Made by a program: the position numbers and the translations under genes. From positions 1,488,001-1,552,000 of the forward strand of contig NZ_CP075583.1 in NCBI RefSeq assembly GCF_023509035.1: a stretch of 64,000 nt of DNA, in the 5' to 3' direction. Positions 22,328 through 33,745 of the stretch are shown in pieces; positions within the stretch are counted from its first letter, which is position 1; every line of letters starts with the position of its first letter. Origin of the DNA: Janthinobacterium lividum. GTDB lineage: Bacteria; Pseudomonadota; Gammaproteobacteria; Burkholderiales; Burkholderiaceae_D. The notes beneath the pieces were generated by a model that searched no databases, had not been told where the DNA came from, and was given only the letters and a program-made list of their open reading frames with translations.

Positions 22328-22433
22328 AATGGCGCCTGAAAAATGTCGGGGGCTAGGCGCCGCCCCGAAGACAGTACGCCAGTACGACGAGGGGCAGGCA
22401 ACAACGCCCCAGGCATTTTCTCAGGCAGCCATT
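22328..22433. repeat. long imperfect inverted repeat at the gdhA 3' end
   Basis: Arms AATGGCGCCTGAAAAATG (22328-22345) and the complement of AATGGCTGCCTGAGAAAATG (22414-22433) can pair with two bulges. The about 68 bases between them contain further pairing runs (CGGGGGC with GCCCCG, GCCCC with GGGGC). The right arm overlaps the gdhA stop codon. It could be a terminator for gdhA, an mRNA-stabilising structure or a dispersed palindromic element. Confidence 0.6.
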
Positions 22434-23718
22434 ATGGATACAAGCCGCGTACTTCGCGAGCTTGCAGGACGCGCGTGCACGCCAGGATGAAGGTGGCGGT
22501 ACGCATCGATACTTTCTTCTCTTGCGACACTTGCCATACCGAATCGAACGCTTCGCGCATGATGCGGGTCAGGCGGCTGTTGATTTCTTCTTCCGTCCAG
22601 AAGAAGCTCGAGAAGTTCTGTGCCCACTCAAAGTAGCTGACGGTCACGCCGCCAGCGTTGGCCAGCACGTCCGGTACGATCAGCACGCCGCGGTCAGTCA
22701 GGATGTCGTCCGCTGCCGGCAGGGTCGGGCCATTGGCGCCTTCCAGGATGATCTTGGCACGGATGACTTGTGCGCGTTCGGCGGTGATCTGCTGTTCCAG
22801 TGCGGCCGGGATCAGGATGTCGCAATCGATGCCCCAGAAATCTTCGCGCGGCACGAATGCCTCGGCGCCCGGGAAGCCTTCGACGCTGCCCACTTCGGCC
22901 ACGTGTGCCAGCAATTGCGGGATGTTCAAGCCACCGGAATGCACTACGGTGGTTTTGTGGTCTTGTACCGCGACCACTTTCGAGCCGGCTTCTGCGAACA
23001 TGCGGGCAGCGACGCCGCCCACGTTGCCGAAACCTTGCACGATGACTTTCGCGCCTTCGAGCGACATGCCGACCTTGGCGGCCGCATCGCAACCGACGAC
23101 GAATACGCCGCGGCCCGTCGCATCGCGGCGACCCAGGCTGCCGCCCAGCGAGATCGGTTTGCCCGTCACCACGCCGGTCGACATATTGCCGCCGATCATG
23201 GCGTAGCTGTCCATCATCCACGCCATGACTTGTTCATTCGTGTTGACGTCCGGCGCCGGGATATCCTTGTTCGGTCCGATGATCATGCTGATCTCGCTCG
23301 TGTAGCGGCGGGTCAGGCGTTGCAGTTCGTTGCGCGACAGAGTCTTCGGATCGACACGGATACCGCCCTTGGCGCCGCCGTATGGCACGTTGACGGCTGC
23401 ATTCTTGACTGTCATCCAGGCCGACAGAGCCATCACTTCCGACAGGGTCACGTCCTGGTGGAAGCGCACGCCGCCTTTACCCGGGCCGCGCGACAGATTG
23501 TGCTGCACGCGGTAGCCTTCGTAGTGGGCAATGGTGCCGTCATCGCGCTCGATAGGCACATCGACCGTCAGGATGCGCTTTGGACGCTTCAGCGTTTCCA
23601 CCCAGCGCGACAGGTTGCCCAGGTACGGCGTAACGCGGTCGATCTGCTCGAGGTAGACGCCCCATGGGCCCAGGTCTTCAGGATTAAGGTAGGAAGGAAG
23701 TGCGTGCTTGCTGGTCAT
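22432..23718 (-). CDS. gdhA: glutamate dehydrogenase
   Basis: Glu/Leu/Phe/Val dehydrogenase family enzyme (428 residues) converting glutamate and 2-oxoglutarate. It has the substrate-binding segment [20 protein letters not shown], catalytic Lys region [14 protein letters not shown], Asp region [16 protein letters not shown], and NAD(P)-binding [20 protein letters not shown]. The start [14 protein letters not shown] at 23718 fits the family; an upstream in-frame ATG at 23811 adds residues that look non-coding. A LysR gene is next upstream on the same strand. The GdhA2/NAD-type pattern suggests a catabolic role; coenzyme use cannot be settled by eye. Confidence 0.95.
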   Translation of the reverse strand: MTSKHALPSYLNPEDLGPWGVYLEQIDRVTPYLGNLSRWVETLKRPKRILTVDVPIERDDGTIAHYEGYRVQHNLSRGPGKGGVRFHQDVTLSEVMALSAWMTVKNAAVNVPYGGAKGGIRVDPKTLSRNELQRLTRRYTSEISMIIGPNKDIPAPDVNTNEQVMAWMMDSYAMIGGNMSTGVVTGKPISLGGSLGRRDATGRGVFVVGCDAAAKVGMSLEGAKVIVQGFGNVGGVAARMFAEAGSKVVAVQDHKTTVVHSGGLNIPQLLAHVAEVGSVEGFPGAEAFVPREDFWGIDCDILIPAALEQQITAERAQVIRAKIILEGANGPTLPAADDILTDRGVLIVPDVLANAGGVTVSYFEWAQNFSSFFWTEEEINSRLTRIMREAFDSVWQVSQEKKVSMRTATFILACTRVLQAREVRGLYP

Positions 23719-23880
23719 GCTTGATAAGCTCCTGGACAATACGAATACGTTAGAGGCACAGCCGAGATGCAGCTGCGCGCAGCGGAACCGCATCGTAGGC
23801 CATAGCCTCATGCCCCGGCCAATGCTTTGTGCGCATCCGGTTATGCATTTATTGCATAGTTGTGTTGCCAGGATAGCCAG
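23719..23880. promoter_or_regulatory. gap between LysR gene and gdhA
   Basis: 162 bases, likely holding the gdhA promoter on the minus strand. No clear -35/-10 pair or hairpin stands out. Confidence 0.3.
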
Positions 23881-24858
23881 TCAGGATGCGACGGTCTCGA
23901 TGGTGCGTTTGCGGCGCTTGCCGGCGCGCGCCTTGCCATCCTGCGCCTGCACCAGGTATTGCCACAGGCTTTCGACGATCTGCTTGCCGGGACGCAGGCT
24001 TGACGGGCGCTCGCGGTACAAACGGATTTCCAGCTCGATTTCCCAGCCTGGTGCGCCGCCGTCGGCGCGTGCCAGATGCTTGTATTTGACGTCGCGCATG
24101 ACGGCCGATTCGGGCAGGAAGGCGATGCCGCGGCCTTCCAGCGCCATCATTTTCAAGCCTTCGGCCATGTCCGTTTCGTAGCACGTCTCCAGGAACAGAG
24201 GCGCCTTGGCGTCGGCCACCAGCAATTCCACCATGCGTCCCAGGTAGGCGTTGTTGGTGTAGGAGAGGAAGGGCAACGGTTCTTTGGCGCTGCCCGGCAG
24301 GACGAAGTCCGGCACCCTGTCCTGGCCGCAGCGCGCATAGGCGCGCAGGGTTTCGCGGCCCATCACCAGCATGTCATAGCGGCCCGGGTCCAGCTGCACC
24401 GGTTGGCGCGGATGGTGGTAGCACAGCAGCAGATCGCAGCCGCCGTCGACCAGCTGCAGCACGGCGTCGTGCACGTTCAGTGCCATCAGGCGGCTGTTGA
24501 TCGGCGCGAAACCTTCTTCCAGCGCCGTCAGCCACTTCGGCATGAAGGTCAGCGACAGGGTATGCGGCACGGCAAAGTCGACGCTTGTTTGCGTGGCCGC
24601 CCGCTTGCCGCGCAACAGGGCGCGCACGCCGTTGATCTGCCCCAGCATTTCCAGCGCCTGCTCGTAAAACACGGCGCCGGCCGGCGTCAATCGCGTAGGG
24701 TAGGAGGTGCGGTCGACGAGGTCGATGCCGAGCCAGTTTTCCAGCGACTGGATGCGCCGCGAGAAGGCCGGCTGGGTCACGTGGCGCAGGGCCGCGGAAC
24801 GGCTGAAGTTATGCGTTTCAGCGAGTGAAATGAAGTCTTCCAGCCATTTGGTTTCCAT
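23881..24858 (-). CDS. LysR family transcriptional regulator
   Basis: 325 residues. The N-terminal HTH is typical (WLEDFISLAETHNFSRSAAL, then VTQPAFSRRIQSLENWLG), followed by a periplasmic-binding-like effector domain. The C-terminus ends in a basic tail (GKARAGKRRKRT). Encoded just upstream of gdhA in the same direction, so it may control nitrogen or glutamate genes; this is inferred from position only. Confidence 0.88.
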   Translation of the reverse strand: METKWLEDFISLAETHNFSRSAALRHVTQPAFSRRIQSLENWLGIDLVDRTSYPTRLTPAGAVFYEQALEMLGQINGVRALLRGKRAATQTSVDFAVPHTLSLTFMPKWLTALEEGFAPINSRLMALNVHDAVLQLVDGGCDLLLCYHHPRQPVQLDPGRYDMLVMGRETLRAYARCGQDRVPDFVLPGSAKEPLPFLSYTNNAYLGRMVELLVADAKAPLFLETCYETDMAEGLKMMALEGRGIAFLPESAVMRDVKYKHLARADGGAPGWEIELEIRLYRERPSSLRPGKQIVESLWQYLVQAQDGKARAGKRRKRTIETVAS

Positions 24859-24902
24859 CGCGGGACCGTTCTCTTATCAAGGACGCATGCAAGGTGTGGC
24901 GG

Positions 24903-25384
24903 TCAGGCCGTGCCGGGCGATGCCGCCGGCTGGTACAGGGCGGCGGGCAGGCCGAAGAACGACGGCGGGCCCAGGGTCGTGCCATCGAGCGAGCCGCCCG
25001 CGTTCAAGCTCTTGTTGATGGCCGACAGCAAAGAGCTGCGGCTGGCCAGGTTTTGCATCAGCGCGCGCGGGCCGTTGTGGAAGGTGTGCTGGGCGATATC
25101 CGCGGCGACGACAAAGATCGGTTCGCGGCGCAGGGGGAATTCCACCCATTCGCCGTCCTCGTCCTGGGCGCGGAAGGTATCGGGCAGGGTCATGGTATCG
25201 GAGTCGGGAAGGTGCGACGCCAGCACCAGGCCGAAGGCTTCCGGCACCACATCGGCCAGGCGGCGCATGGTGAGGTCTTCGCCGACCAGGGCACGGACTT
25301 GCGCTTCCACCGCGTCGTCGGCGTCGGGCTGGGCGCCGAGAATTTTCACTGCCTGATAGATCAGGTCGGACGAGAGTGCTTCCA

Positions 25385-25385
<1 letters not shown>
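24903..25385 (-). CDS. hypothetical protein translationally coupled to recQ
   Basis: A 160-residue protein I do not recognise. It starts MEALSSDLIYQAVKILGAQP and has EAFGLVLASHLPDSDTMTLP and VEFPLRREPIFVVAADIAQH; no signal peptide, membrane segment or known motif is visible. Its ATG shares bases with the recQ stop (TGATG), so it is read from the recQ message. Codon use and composition match its neighbours, so it is probably a real gene. Confidence 0.75.
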
Positions 25386-27208
<1,823 letters not shown>

Positions 27209-27214
27209 AGTGCC

Positions 27215-28060
27215 TTATTCTGCCCAAACAACCCAGCCGTAGTGGGCGCTGGCCAGGACCAGCAAGCCAAACACAATGCGGTACCAGGCAAAAAACGTGA
27301 AGTCGTGCGAACTGATGTAGCGCAGCAGCCAGCGCACGCACAGGAAGGCGGAGATGAAGGCGGCCACGGTGCCCAGGCCGAACAGGGGCACGTCAGTGGC
27401 CGACAGGATGTCGCGCGCTTTATACAGCGAATAGAAGGTGGCCGCCAGCAAGGTCGGGATAGCCAGGAAGAACGAGAATTCGGTGGCCGTCTTGCGCGAC
27501 AGGCCCAGCAGCATGCCGCCGATGATGGTCGAGCCGGAACGGCTGGTGCCGGGAATCAGCGCGAACGCCTGCGCGCAGCCCACTTTCAAGGCGTCGAACG
27601 GCGTCATTTCATCGACCGAGTTGACGCGCACGGTGACGGGATTGGTGCGCGCGCGGCGCTCCACCAGCAAAATCACGATGCCGCCGATGATGAAGGCCAT
27701 GGCCACGGGCACGGGCTTGAACAGCGCATGCTTGATCATCTTGCCGATAGCCAGACCGATGATGGCCAGGGGCAGGAAGGCGATGGCCACGTTCAGTACG
27801 AACTTGCGCGACTTGGCTTCGCTGCCGAAGGTGCTCAGCACGCTGCCGATGCGTTGGCGGTATTCCCAGCACACGGCCAGGATGGCGCCGGCCTGGATGG
27901 CAATCTCGAAGACATCCATGACTTCTTTCGATACATCTTTGGTAAAGTCGAGCAGGCTGCCGGCCAGGATCAAATGTCCCGTGGACGAAATCGGCAAGAA
28001 TTCGGTAAAACCTTCGACCAGCCCCATGATGATGGCTTTTAAAGCAAGAATGAGATCCAT
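27215..28060 (-). CDS. uppP: undecaprenyl-diphosphatase
   Basis: Integral membrane BacA/UppP phosphatase that recycles undecaprenyl pyrophosphate for cell-wall synthesis and can give bacitracin tolerance. 281 residues with about eight hydrophobic helices. The family signatures [20 protein letters not shown] near the N-terminus and [20 protein letters not shown] near residue 170 are both intact. The start [13 protein letters not shown] at 28060 fits; the longer reading frame upstream is not needed. Confidence 0.96.
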   Translation of the reverse strand: MDLILALKAIIMGLVEGFTEFLPISSTGHLILAGSLLDFTKDVSKEVMDVFEIAIQAGAILAVCWEYRQRIGSVLSTFGSEAKSRKFVLNVAIAFLPLAIIGLAIGKMIKHALFKPVPVAMAFIIGGIVILLVERRARTNPVTVRVNSVDEMTPFDALKVGCAQAFALIPGTSRSGSTIIGGMLLGLSRKTATEFSFFLAIPTLLAATFYSLYKARDILSATDVPLFGLGTVAAFISAFLCVRWLLRYISSHDFTFFAWYRIVFGLLVLASAHYGWVVWAE

Positions 28061-28168
28061 AGATGTATAAAAGGGTATAAGTGACAGGATGGGGTGAGTG
28101 CGTGGCGCCAGCAATGTGCGCGGGGTCGAAGCTTACCATGCCGGAGGCACATCGAGCCGATTTGGGCG

Positions 28169-28203
28169 CTGGCGGGCAGCGGTTTTTTACCGCTGCCCGT
28201 CAG
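28169..28203. terminator. strong hairpin between uppP and MFS gene
   Basis: CTGGCGGGCAGCGG and CCGCTGCCCGTCAG form a 14-bp stem around a T-rich loop, in the gap between the MFS stop and the uppP start. It probably ends the MFS transcript; there is no T-run after the stem on the minus strand. Confidence 0.55.
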
Positions 28204-28216
28204 GCAAGGGGAGGGT

Positions 28217-29365
28217 TCAGGCAGCCTGTTTTGCCGGCGCCACCAGGCGCGCGCTGGCCGCCACGAGCAGCAGGGCGGCGCCCAGCATGGCGAAGGCGAT
28301 ATTCAGGCTGGTAGCGTGGGCGATGAAGCCGATCACGGCAGGGCCGGCCAGGATGCCCGCGTAGCCGATGGTGGTGATGGCCGCCACCGCCAGACTGGCC
28401 GGCATGGCATGTTGCTGGCCGGCCGCCGTGAACAGGATGGGCACGATGTTCGCCGCGCCCAGGCCGATCAGCACGAAGCCAAGCATTGCCAGGCTGGTGT
28501 GCGGCGCCAGCACGGCCAGGAAGAAGCCTGCTGCTGCAAACAAGCCGCCGAAAGTAAGCACCCGCTTTCCGCCAAAGTGGCTGACCACCTTATCACCCGT
28601 GAATCGGCCCACCGTCATGGCAATGGCGAAGGCGGCGTAGCCGAGGCCGCCCTTGGCTTCTTCCACGCCGCGCGTGGTGGTGAGGAACAGGGCGCTCCAG
28701 TCGAGAATGGCGCCTTCGGCCAGGAAGACGATAAAGCACAACAGGCCGATGAAAATGACGGCGCCATGCGGCATGACGAACAGCGGCGTCCTTTCGCCGG
28801 AGGCGGACGCCGTTGGCAACAGATGGCCTTGCGCCGCGCCCAGCACGCCACACAGCAGCAGCATCACCACCACGCAGGACCAGGCCGGTGTCAGGCCCAG
28901 CCACAGCAGCAAGGCCATACAAGCTGCGCCGGCAAAGCCGCCCACGCTGAACAACGCATGAAAGCCCGACATCATGGCGCCGCCGTTGGCCTTTTCGATG
29001 ATCACGGCCTGGATGTTGATGGCCACGTCAAAGGTGCCCATGGCCGCGCCGAACACCAGCAGCACCAGGCCTAGTTGCGGCGGCGTGGCGGCCAGCGCCA
29101 GGCCGGGCAGCACGGCGATCAGCAGCAGGCCGGCGCCAACGATGACTTTGCGGCAGCCGAAGCGGGCGGAGAGCATGCCCGTAAACGGCATTGCGCATAG
29201 CGAGCCGGCGCCCAGGCACAGCAGCAAAATGCCGAGAGTCGCTTCATCGAGGCCCAGGCGCGACTTGGCGTAGGGAACCAGCGGGGCCCAGGCGGCCATG
29301 CCGAGGCCGGCAGCGAAGAAGACCAGGCGCGTGGCGCGTTGTTGCAGGGTGCCGGTGAGATGCAT
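28217..29365 (-). CDS. MFS transporter (YbjJ-like)
   Basis: A 382-residue inner-membrane transporter with about twelve hydrophobic segments. Helix 1 is LVFFAAGLGMAAWAPLVPYA, and a motif A-like GMLSARFGCRKVIVGAGLLL lies after helix 2. It resembles the YbjJ/sugar-type branch of the major facilitator superfamily. The DeoR-type regulator lies 33 bases upstream on the same strand, so the two likely form one transcription unit concerned with a sugar or sugar derivative; the substrate is unknown. Confidence 0.85.
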   Translation of the reverse strand: MHLTGTLQQRATRLVFFAAGLGMAAWAPLVPYAKSRLGLDEATLGILLLCLGAGSLCAMPFTGMLSARFGCRKVIVGAGLLLIAVLPGLALAATPPQLGLVLLVFGAAMGTFDVAINIQAVIIEKANGGAMMSGFHALFSVGGFAGAACMALLLWLGLTPAWSCVVVMLLLCGVLGAAQGHLLPTASASGERTPLFVMPHGAVIFIGLLCFIVFLAEGAILDWSALFLTTTRGVEEAKGGLGYAAFAIAMTVGRFTGDKVVSHFGGKRVLTFGGLFAAAGFFLAVLAPHTSLAMLGFVLIGLGAANIVPILFTAAGQQHAMPASLAVAAITTIGYAGILAGPAVIGFIAHATSLNIAFAMLGAALLLVAASARLVAPAKQAA

Positions 29366-29398
29366 GGGGGAGCTTTTCTAGAGTCGGGGTGGATAAAA

Positions 29399-30171
29399 TC
29401 AGGCGCGGGCGCGCAGCACTTGCACGCCCAGCCGTTCAAAGGCGGCCACGTGGGCCGCATCGGCATCGGCTTCCAGCACCAGGTGCTGCAGCAAGCCCGT
29501 GGCCAGCACGCCGAAGGGCGCGGCCGTGCCCAGCTTGTCGCTGGTGACGGCGACGATGACGGCTTTGCTGGCGCCGGCGATGCTGCGCTTGAACTCGGCC
29601 TCGTCATAATTGAACGCCGTCACGCCCGCGTCCGCGCTCGGCGCCGCAGGCACCGAGGAAGCACAGGTCGGGATGCATGCGTTCGACGGTGCGCAGCGCC
29701 TGCGGGCCCAGGCTGGCGCCGGCGCGGCGGTCGACCCTGCCGCCAGCCATGATCAGTTCGATTTCCGGGCGTTCCATGAGCGCCAAGGCAATCGAGGGCG
29801 CATTGGTGATGACAGTGAGCGCCAACTCTGGCAAGGCGCTGGCGATGGCAAGATTGGTCGACCCCGCATCGAGAAACAGCACCTGGCCCGCGCGCACGAG
29901 GGAGACGGCGGCCTGCGCCAGGCGCGCCTTGCGTTCCGGCGCTTCCTGCTTGCGCTGCGTCAAGCTGCCGCCGTCGGGCGCCAGCGGCAGGGCGCCGCCA
30001 TACACGCGCTGGCACAGGCCGGCCGCCGCCATCTCGCGCAGGTCGCGCCGTATCGTATCTTCGGACACGTCGAGCTGGCGCGCCAGGTCCAGCGCCAGCA
30101 CCCTGCCGTCGGCCTGCAATTGTTGCTGGATCAGCGCGTGGCGTTGTTTGAGGAGCAGGGTGGTGGACATG
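29399..30171 (-). CDS. DeoR family transcriptional regulator, apparent frameshift
   Basis: N-terminal DeoR HTH (MSTTLLLKQRHALIQQQL, then DLARQLDVSEDTIRRDLREM) followed by the ligand-binding DeoR C-terminal domain (LFLDAGSTNLAIASAL, then MAGGRVDRRAGASLGP). The reading continues DLCFLGACG and is then lost; the correct C-terminal part (SADAGVTAFNYDEAEFKRSI to VQVLRARA) is in another frame. Removing one base at about 29640-29648 (GGCG to GCG) joins them as FLGACAPSADAG. About 257 residues when repaired, normal for the family. Probably controls the MFS gene. Confidence 0.88.
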
Positions 30172-30401
30172 GGTATATTTCTGAAACGTGCATGAATGCG
30201 CATAAATATACGCAAACGTGCAAAGTCCGTCAATGTTTACCTGATGCGGGCATCGTGCTCAGGATCGGAGCGGGCAGGGACTGCCCACCATATCCCTGTT
30301 GCAAATCAATTTGCAAAAAAGATAAATTTACGTTTATGCTCATCGCCGATATCTTGATGCACCTTGGTGTTTGCTTGCCGAGGAATAAGGGAAACAGACG
30401 G
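30172..30401. promoter_or_regulatory. divergent promoter region, DeoR gene / NucS-like gene
   Basis: 230 bases between two divergent starts. The stretch nearest the + strand gene is AT-rich (AAAAAAGATAAATTTACG). The DeoR-proximal side has ACGTGC/GCATAAATATACGCAA words that could be operator half-sites. Confidence 0.3.
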
Positions 30402-31385
30402 ATGAGCGACATTAAACTTTTCAAGTTGGCCCATGGCCAAGCCCAGGAACTGCAAGGTAGCGCGTCGGACCTGGAAAAACCATTGCAAACCTTGATTGAG
30501 GCAAACCTCGATACTTTGCTGAGTATCCGTTTTCTGGCGAGCGAGTATTCGACCGGCAAGACGCATGCTGGCCGCATCGATTCCCTTGGATTGGATGAGA
30601 ACAATTGCCCGGTCATTCTTGAGTACAAACGTTCGGTTGGTGAAAATGTCATCAATCAAGGCTTGTACTATCTGGACTGGTTGATGGACCATCAGGCCGA
30701 CTTTCAACTACTGGTCCTCGATAAGCTGGGCAAGCTTGCATCAGAGGCAATCGATTGGAGCGCGCCGCGGGTGATTTGCATTGCGGCTGACTTTACCAAG
30801 TTTGATAGCCATGCCGTCCAGCAGATAGGCAGGACGATCGAACTTATCCGCTACCGCCGATTTGCAGAGGATCTGCTTCTGCTTGAGTCCGCCAGCGCCG
30901 GCATGGATCCAGCAACAAAGAAAGGCCCCGTCAAGCGGCAGACGTCGGCGCCAGCCAGGTTGGACACCATGGCTGCTGGACCCGCCGAGGTGGGCACGAA
31001 CAAGCCGACGGGACCAGACAAGGCATTTGTACAAGTACTGGCAGGTCTGTCGGAAACCATGCGTCAGTTGTTGGCCTCGCTGGAGGATTACACGATGTCG
31101 CTGGGCGATGACGTTGAACGTAAAGAGCTACGCTTGTACCTGGCTTTCAAACGGCTGAAGAACTTTGCGACGGTGGTAATACACAAGAAGAACTGCCTCG
31201 TACTGTATTTGCACATCGACCCGGTTCCCGTATTGCACGTCTTGCCAAAAGCGCGCGACGTGACCGCCATCGGGCATTGGGGCACGGGTAACCTGGAGAT
31301 CAGCATCAGCACGCTCGCGGAACTTGATGCGGCAAAGCCGTTCATTTTTGCCGCGTATGCAGGTCAGAGTGCAGTGAAAACGTAG
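30402..31385 (+). CDS. NucS/DUF91-like nuclease-fold plus DUF5655 protein
   Basis: 327 residues. The N-terminal half (about 1-160) looks like a restriction-endonuclease-like fold as in DUF91/NucS relatives: RIDSLGLDENNCPVILEYK has the D...E-x-K arrangement (D and EYK near residues 65-85), followed by INQGLYYLDWLMDH. The C-terminal part (about 215-325; KELRLYLAFKRLKNFATVVI) fits DUF5655. Such two-domain proteins are widespread and mostly uncharacterised. The ATG at 30402 has an upstream AGGAATAAGG. The true start could not be 29610, where the same frame lies antisense to the DeoR gene. Confidence 0.75.
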   Translation: MSDIKLFKLAHGQAQELQGSASDLEKPLQTLIEANLDTLLSIRFLASEYSTGKTHAGRIDSLGLDENNCPVILEYKRSVGENVINQGLYYLDWLMDHQADFQLLVLDKLGKLASEAIDWSAPRVICIAADFTKFDSHAVQQIGRTIELIRYRRFAEDLLLLESASAGMDPATKKGPVKRQTSAPARLDTMAAGPAEVGTNKPTGPDKAFVQVLAGLSETMRQLLASLEDYTMSLGDDVERKELRLYLAFKRLKNFATVVIHKKNCLVLYLHIDPVPVLHVLPKARDVTAIGHWGTGNLEISISTLAELDAAKPFIFAAYAGQSAVKT

Positions 31386-31407
31386 CGGACGGTGACCTGT
31401 GCGCGTA

Positions 31408-31689
31408 TCAGTTGTGCGGTGTCGTTGCCTGTTCCAGTTCGTCCAGCCAGCGGATGGCATGTTCGCGGCTGTCGCCGCACATCTCCTCGGATGGCTGCAA
31501 GCCGCCGCAAAACGCGGGCCGCTCCGGGCGGCCAAAGATATTGCAGCGGTTATCGTCGGCCAGTTGCACGCAGCGCACACCTGCAGGCTTTCCATCCGGC
31601 ATGCCAGGAATCGGGCTGGTGATGGACGGTGCGGTGCAGCAGGCGCCGCAGGATGGGCGGCATGCCAGGGAAACGGCGGGGGACGGCAT
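31408..31689 (-). CDS. YkgJ family cysteine-cluster protein
   Basis: A 93-residue protein with the YkgJ-type pattern: CRPSCGACC near the N-terminus, a middle [16 protein letters not shown], and [13 protein letters not shown] near the C-terminus, eight or so Cys likely to bind a metal or Fe-S cluster. The start at 31689 (MPSPAV) is the nearest ATG to the first Cys pair. Function of the family is unclear; it is convergent with the nuclease-like gene. Confidence 0.82.
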   Translation of the reverse strand: MPSPAVSLACRPSCGACCTAPSITSPIPGMPDGKPAGVRCVQLADDNRCNIFGRPERPAFCGGLQPSEEMCGDSREHAIRWLDELEQATTPHN

Positions 31690-31759
31690 GGCGATGAGTG
31701 AAAAGGGACAGGGGCCGACAGTATAGCAAGCCGGCCCCCGTGCGTCGCCAGAGGCGCGT

Positions 31760-32629
31760 CTAGCGCAAGATGCTGACGCGCTTGCCGGACAAAGTACGGC
31801 GGGCCGGATCGCCATGCACGGTGATGCGGCCGGAACCGCTGGCGCGGGCATTGACTTCATTCTGGACGGTGACGTCGATGTCGCCGGAACCGTTGCTCGC
31901 CAAATAAGCAACGTCGCTGCGCAGGGCGGCCAGGTTGATATCGCCCGAGCCATTTACGTTGGCGTCGAGGCGCTGCACGGCGCCGCTGGCGCTGATGCTG
32001 CCCGAGCCGTTGACGGCCACGTTGATGCGTTCGCCGCGCAGGTTGCCCAACTGGATGTTGCCTGAACCGTTCTGCACCGCGTCCGTGTTGCCGCTGGCGA
32101 GGGCCGCCGCGTTGATGCTGCCCGAACCATTGTTGGCCACGTCGAAGCGCCCCACCGTGCCTGACAATTCGCTCTTCATCGAACCGCGCTGCTCCAGGCT
32201 GAAATCTTCGCCATTGAAACCACTGGCCACCAGGCGGCCAGAGCCGGAAATATTGATCTTCTTCAATTGCGGCGTCGTATAAATGACGTGGATGCCATTG
32301 CTGCTGCGAATGTTCGTATCGCTCCAGATGCGCAGGGTATTGCCGCTCACTTCGCTATGGATACGCGGCTGCAGATTGCTGTCCGCTTCGATCACCAGCG
32401 ATGTTGCCGGCCCGACGCGCACGTCGATCTTCATATCGATGCGCTTCATGCTGTCGATGTCGAGCGTGTTGATATTGCTGACCTGGCGCACGTCGCGGCT
32501 CACTTGCTCGTTGCCCAGGATGGCATTGCCACCCGAGTCGGTATAGCGCACTTCGCCATCGTTGGGGTTGATGACGATGGCGCAACCGCCAAGGGCAACG
32601 GCACAGCACAGGGCCAGCAAGGTACGCAT
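31760..32629 (-). CDS. DUF2807 (head GIN domain) putative lipoprotein
   Basis: 289 residues. Starts with a lipoprotein-type signal peptide ([19 protein letters not shown]). The rest is a right-handed beta-helix-like array with recurring NGSGSI and NGSGDI turns, typical of the DUF2807 putative auto-transporter adhesin head domain. Likely anchored in the outer membrane. Function unknown. An AAAGGAAACACC ribosome-binding site precedes the ATG. Confidence 0.86.
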   Translation of the reverse strand: MRTLLALCCAVALGGCAIVINPNDGEVRYTDSGGNAILGNEQVSRDVRQVSNINTLDIDSMKRIDMKIDVRVGPATSLVIEADSNLQPRIHSEVSGNTLRIWSDTNIRSSNGIHVIYTTPQLKKINISGSGRLVASGFNGEDFSLEQRGSMKSELSGTVGRFDVANNGSGSINAAALASGNTDAVQNGSGNIQLGNLRGERINVAVNGSGSISASGAVQRLDANVNGSGDINLAALRSDVAYLASNGSGDIDVTVQNEVNARASGSGRITVHGDPARRTLSGKRVSILR

Positions 32630-32895
32630 GGTGTTTCCTTTATGATTGTTGTAGTTCAGGACAAGAAAAAGCCGGCTGCCGCGCCGCGGCTGCCGTGCTG
32701 TCGATGACAAGGTAGCAAATCCGACACGCTTGTTGAGTGGAAATGCGATGAACTGCGCAAAATGGGGGCTGAAACGCATTCTGGTTCACTCTGCGCCGCA
32801 GGTCCGGCGCCAGAAGGTCGTGCCGCCAACGCCTGCACGGAGCGTACAATGCCTGTGTTCGGCGTGCCGGGCGGCGCCCCGCGCTGCGCGCATGA
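32630..32895. other. intergenic DNA upstream of the DUF2807 gene
   Basis: About 266 bases with no convincing gene; should contain the DUF2807 promoter on the minus strand. Confidence 0.4.
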
Positions 32896-32954
32896 CTGTT
32901 ACGTCGGAAAAGAAACTTGAATAATGGTCCCCAGAAATCAAGGGCTTACCGCTC
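32896..32954 (+). repeat. diverged direct repeat, left copy
   Basis: CTGTTACGTCGGAAAAGAAA followed by CTTGAAT, a short variable stretch, then GAAATCAAGGGCTTA. The same series occurs at 56000-56059 in the same orientation with one mismatch over the first 27 bases. The two copies bracket the pig cluster. They may be the ends of an old element or of a duplicated locus. Confidence 0.75.
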
Positions 32955-33329
32955 CCACCCCGGTCGCGGGCAAGGCATAAATTCTTGAACAGCGACTTTT
33001 CTGAGCTTCTCTTTGATGTGAAATTTCAATATATTCTTGAATGATCGCCTCAAACAGACAAGCGAATTCACTCCTTGGATGGTCGGAGGGAGGTTGGCCC
33101 CCAGCGCTTCAACACAAGTTTTGCCTGTGCGTCGCCCGGCCTGAACTCGACATGGCTGGCAAATTTCCGCACCTACCCTTGTAAATACTGTGGCGTTTTC
33201 GCGTTTCCTCACGTCTTTTGGGTGACGTGTTTGTTGGCGCCGACCCAATAATGACCACCGTTCTGAATGAAGAAATACCCAGGGAGGGGCGTTGCGTTTT
33301 TGAGTAGCAGTTGTGGATAAGTGCACCAA
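32946..33329 (-). pseudogene. possible decayed ORF with a relative at 56.06-56.2 kb
   Basis: An open minus-strand frame of 127 codons with no recognisable domain as a whole. Its C-terminal part (LRRSFKNILKFHIKEKLRKV) resembles a minus-strand reading at 56.06-56.19 kb (CRALFKNILKLLGKTTFTHD), each lying next to a copy of the direct repeat. This suggests two diverged copies of one unidentified coding piece. I cannot name it, and it may not be expressed. Confidence 0.35.
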
Positions 33330-33516
33330 ATAAAGAAGGGTAATTCGTGGAGGGCGTAGCCCGGAACGAATTCCTCTTCTTCTTCCTTGCGTAAATTAAC
33401 GATATAAACGATTTATCCTGCTATGTAATTTTTTCCTTGTTTTACCTTCCGATCCATGGTCATCTGGAGCCCAGTCACCAGACTTGCTTTTGTTCTCTCG
33501 TACCTTGATTCTACCC

Positions 33517-33745
33517 TTAGCCGACGTGCTGGAAACGGTACGACTCGTTGTCCTTCTCCACGATGTGACAGTGGCGGGCGAGCCGGTCGAGTAACGCCAT
33601 GGTCATCTTGCGTCGCCGAACACGTTCGACCATTCAGCGAAGCTCAGGTTGGTGGTGATGACGACGCTGGCATGCTCGTACAGCTTCGACAGCCGTCGGA
33701 ACCGCAAGGCGCCACCGGCCTGACTGAACGGCCAGTGCCTTCGAA
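33517..33745 (-). pseudogene. IS21-family istB remnant
   Basis: C-terminal part of an IstB ATPase: FSQAGGALRFRRLSKLYEHA, SVVITTNLSFAEWSNVFGDA, then after a one-base loss KMTMALLDRLARHCHIVEKD and NESYRFQHVG with a stop at 33517. The Walker A half is missing. It is the left-hand mobile-element scar next to the pig cluster. Confidence 0.85.
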
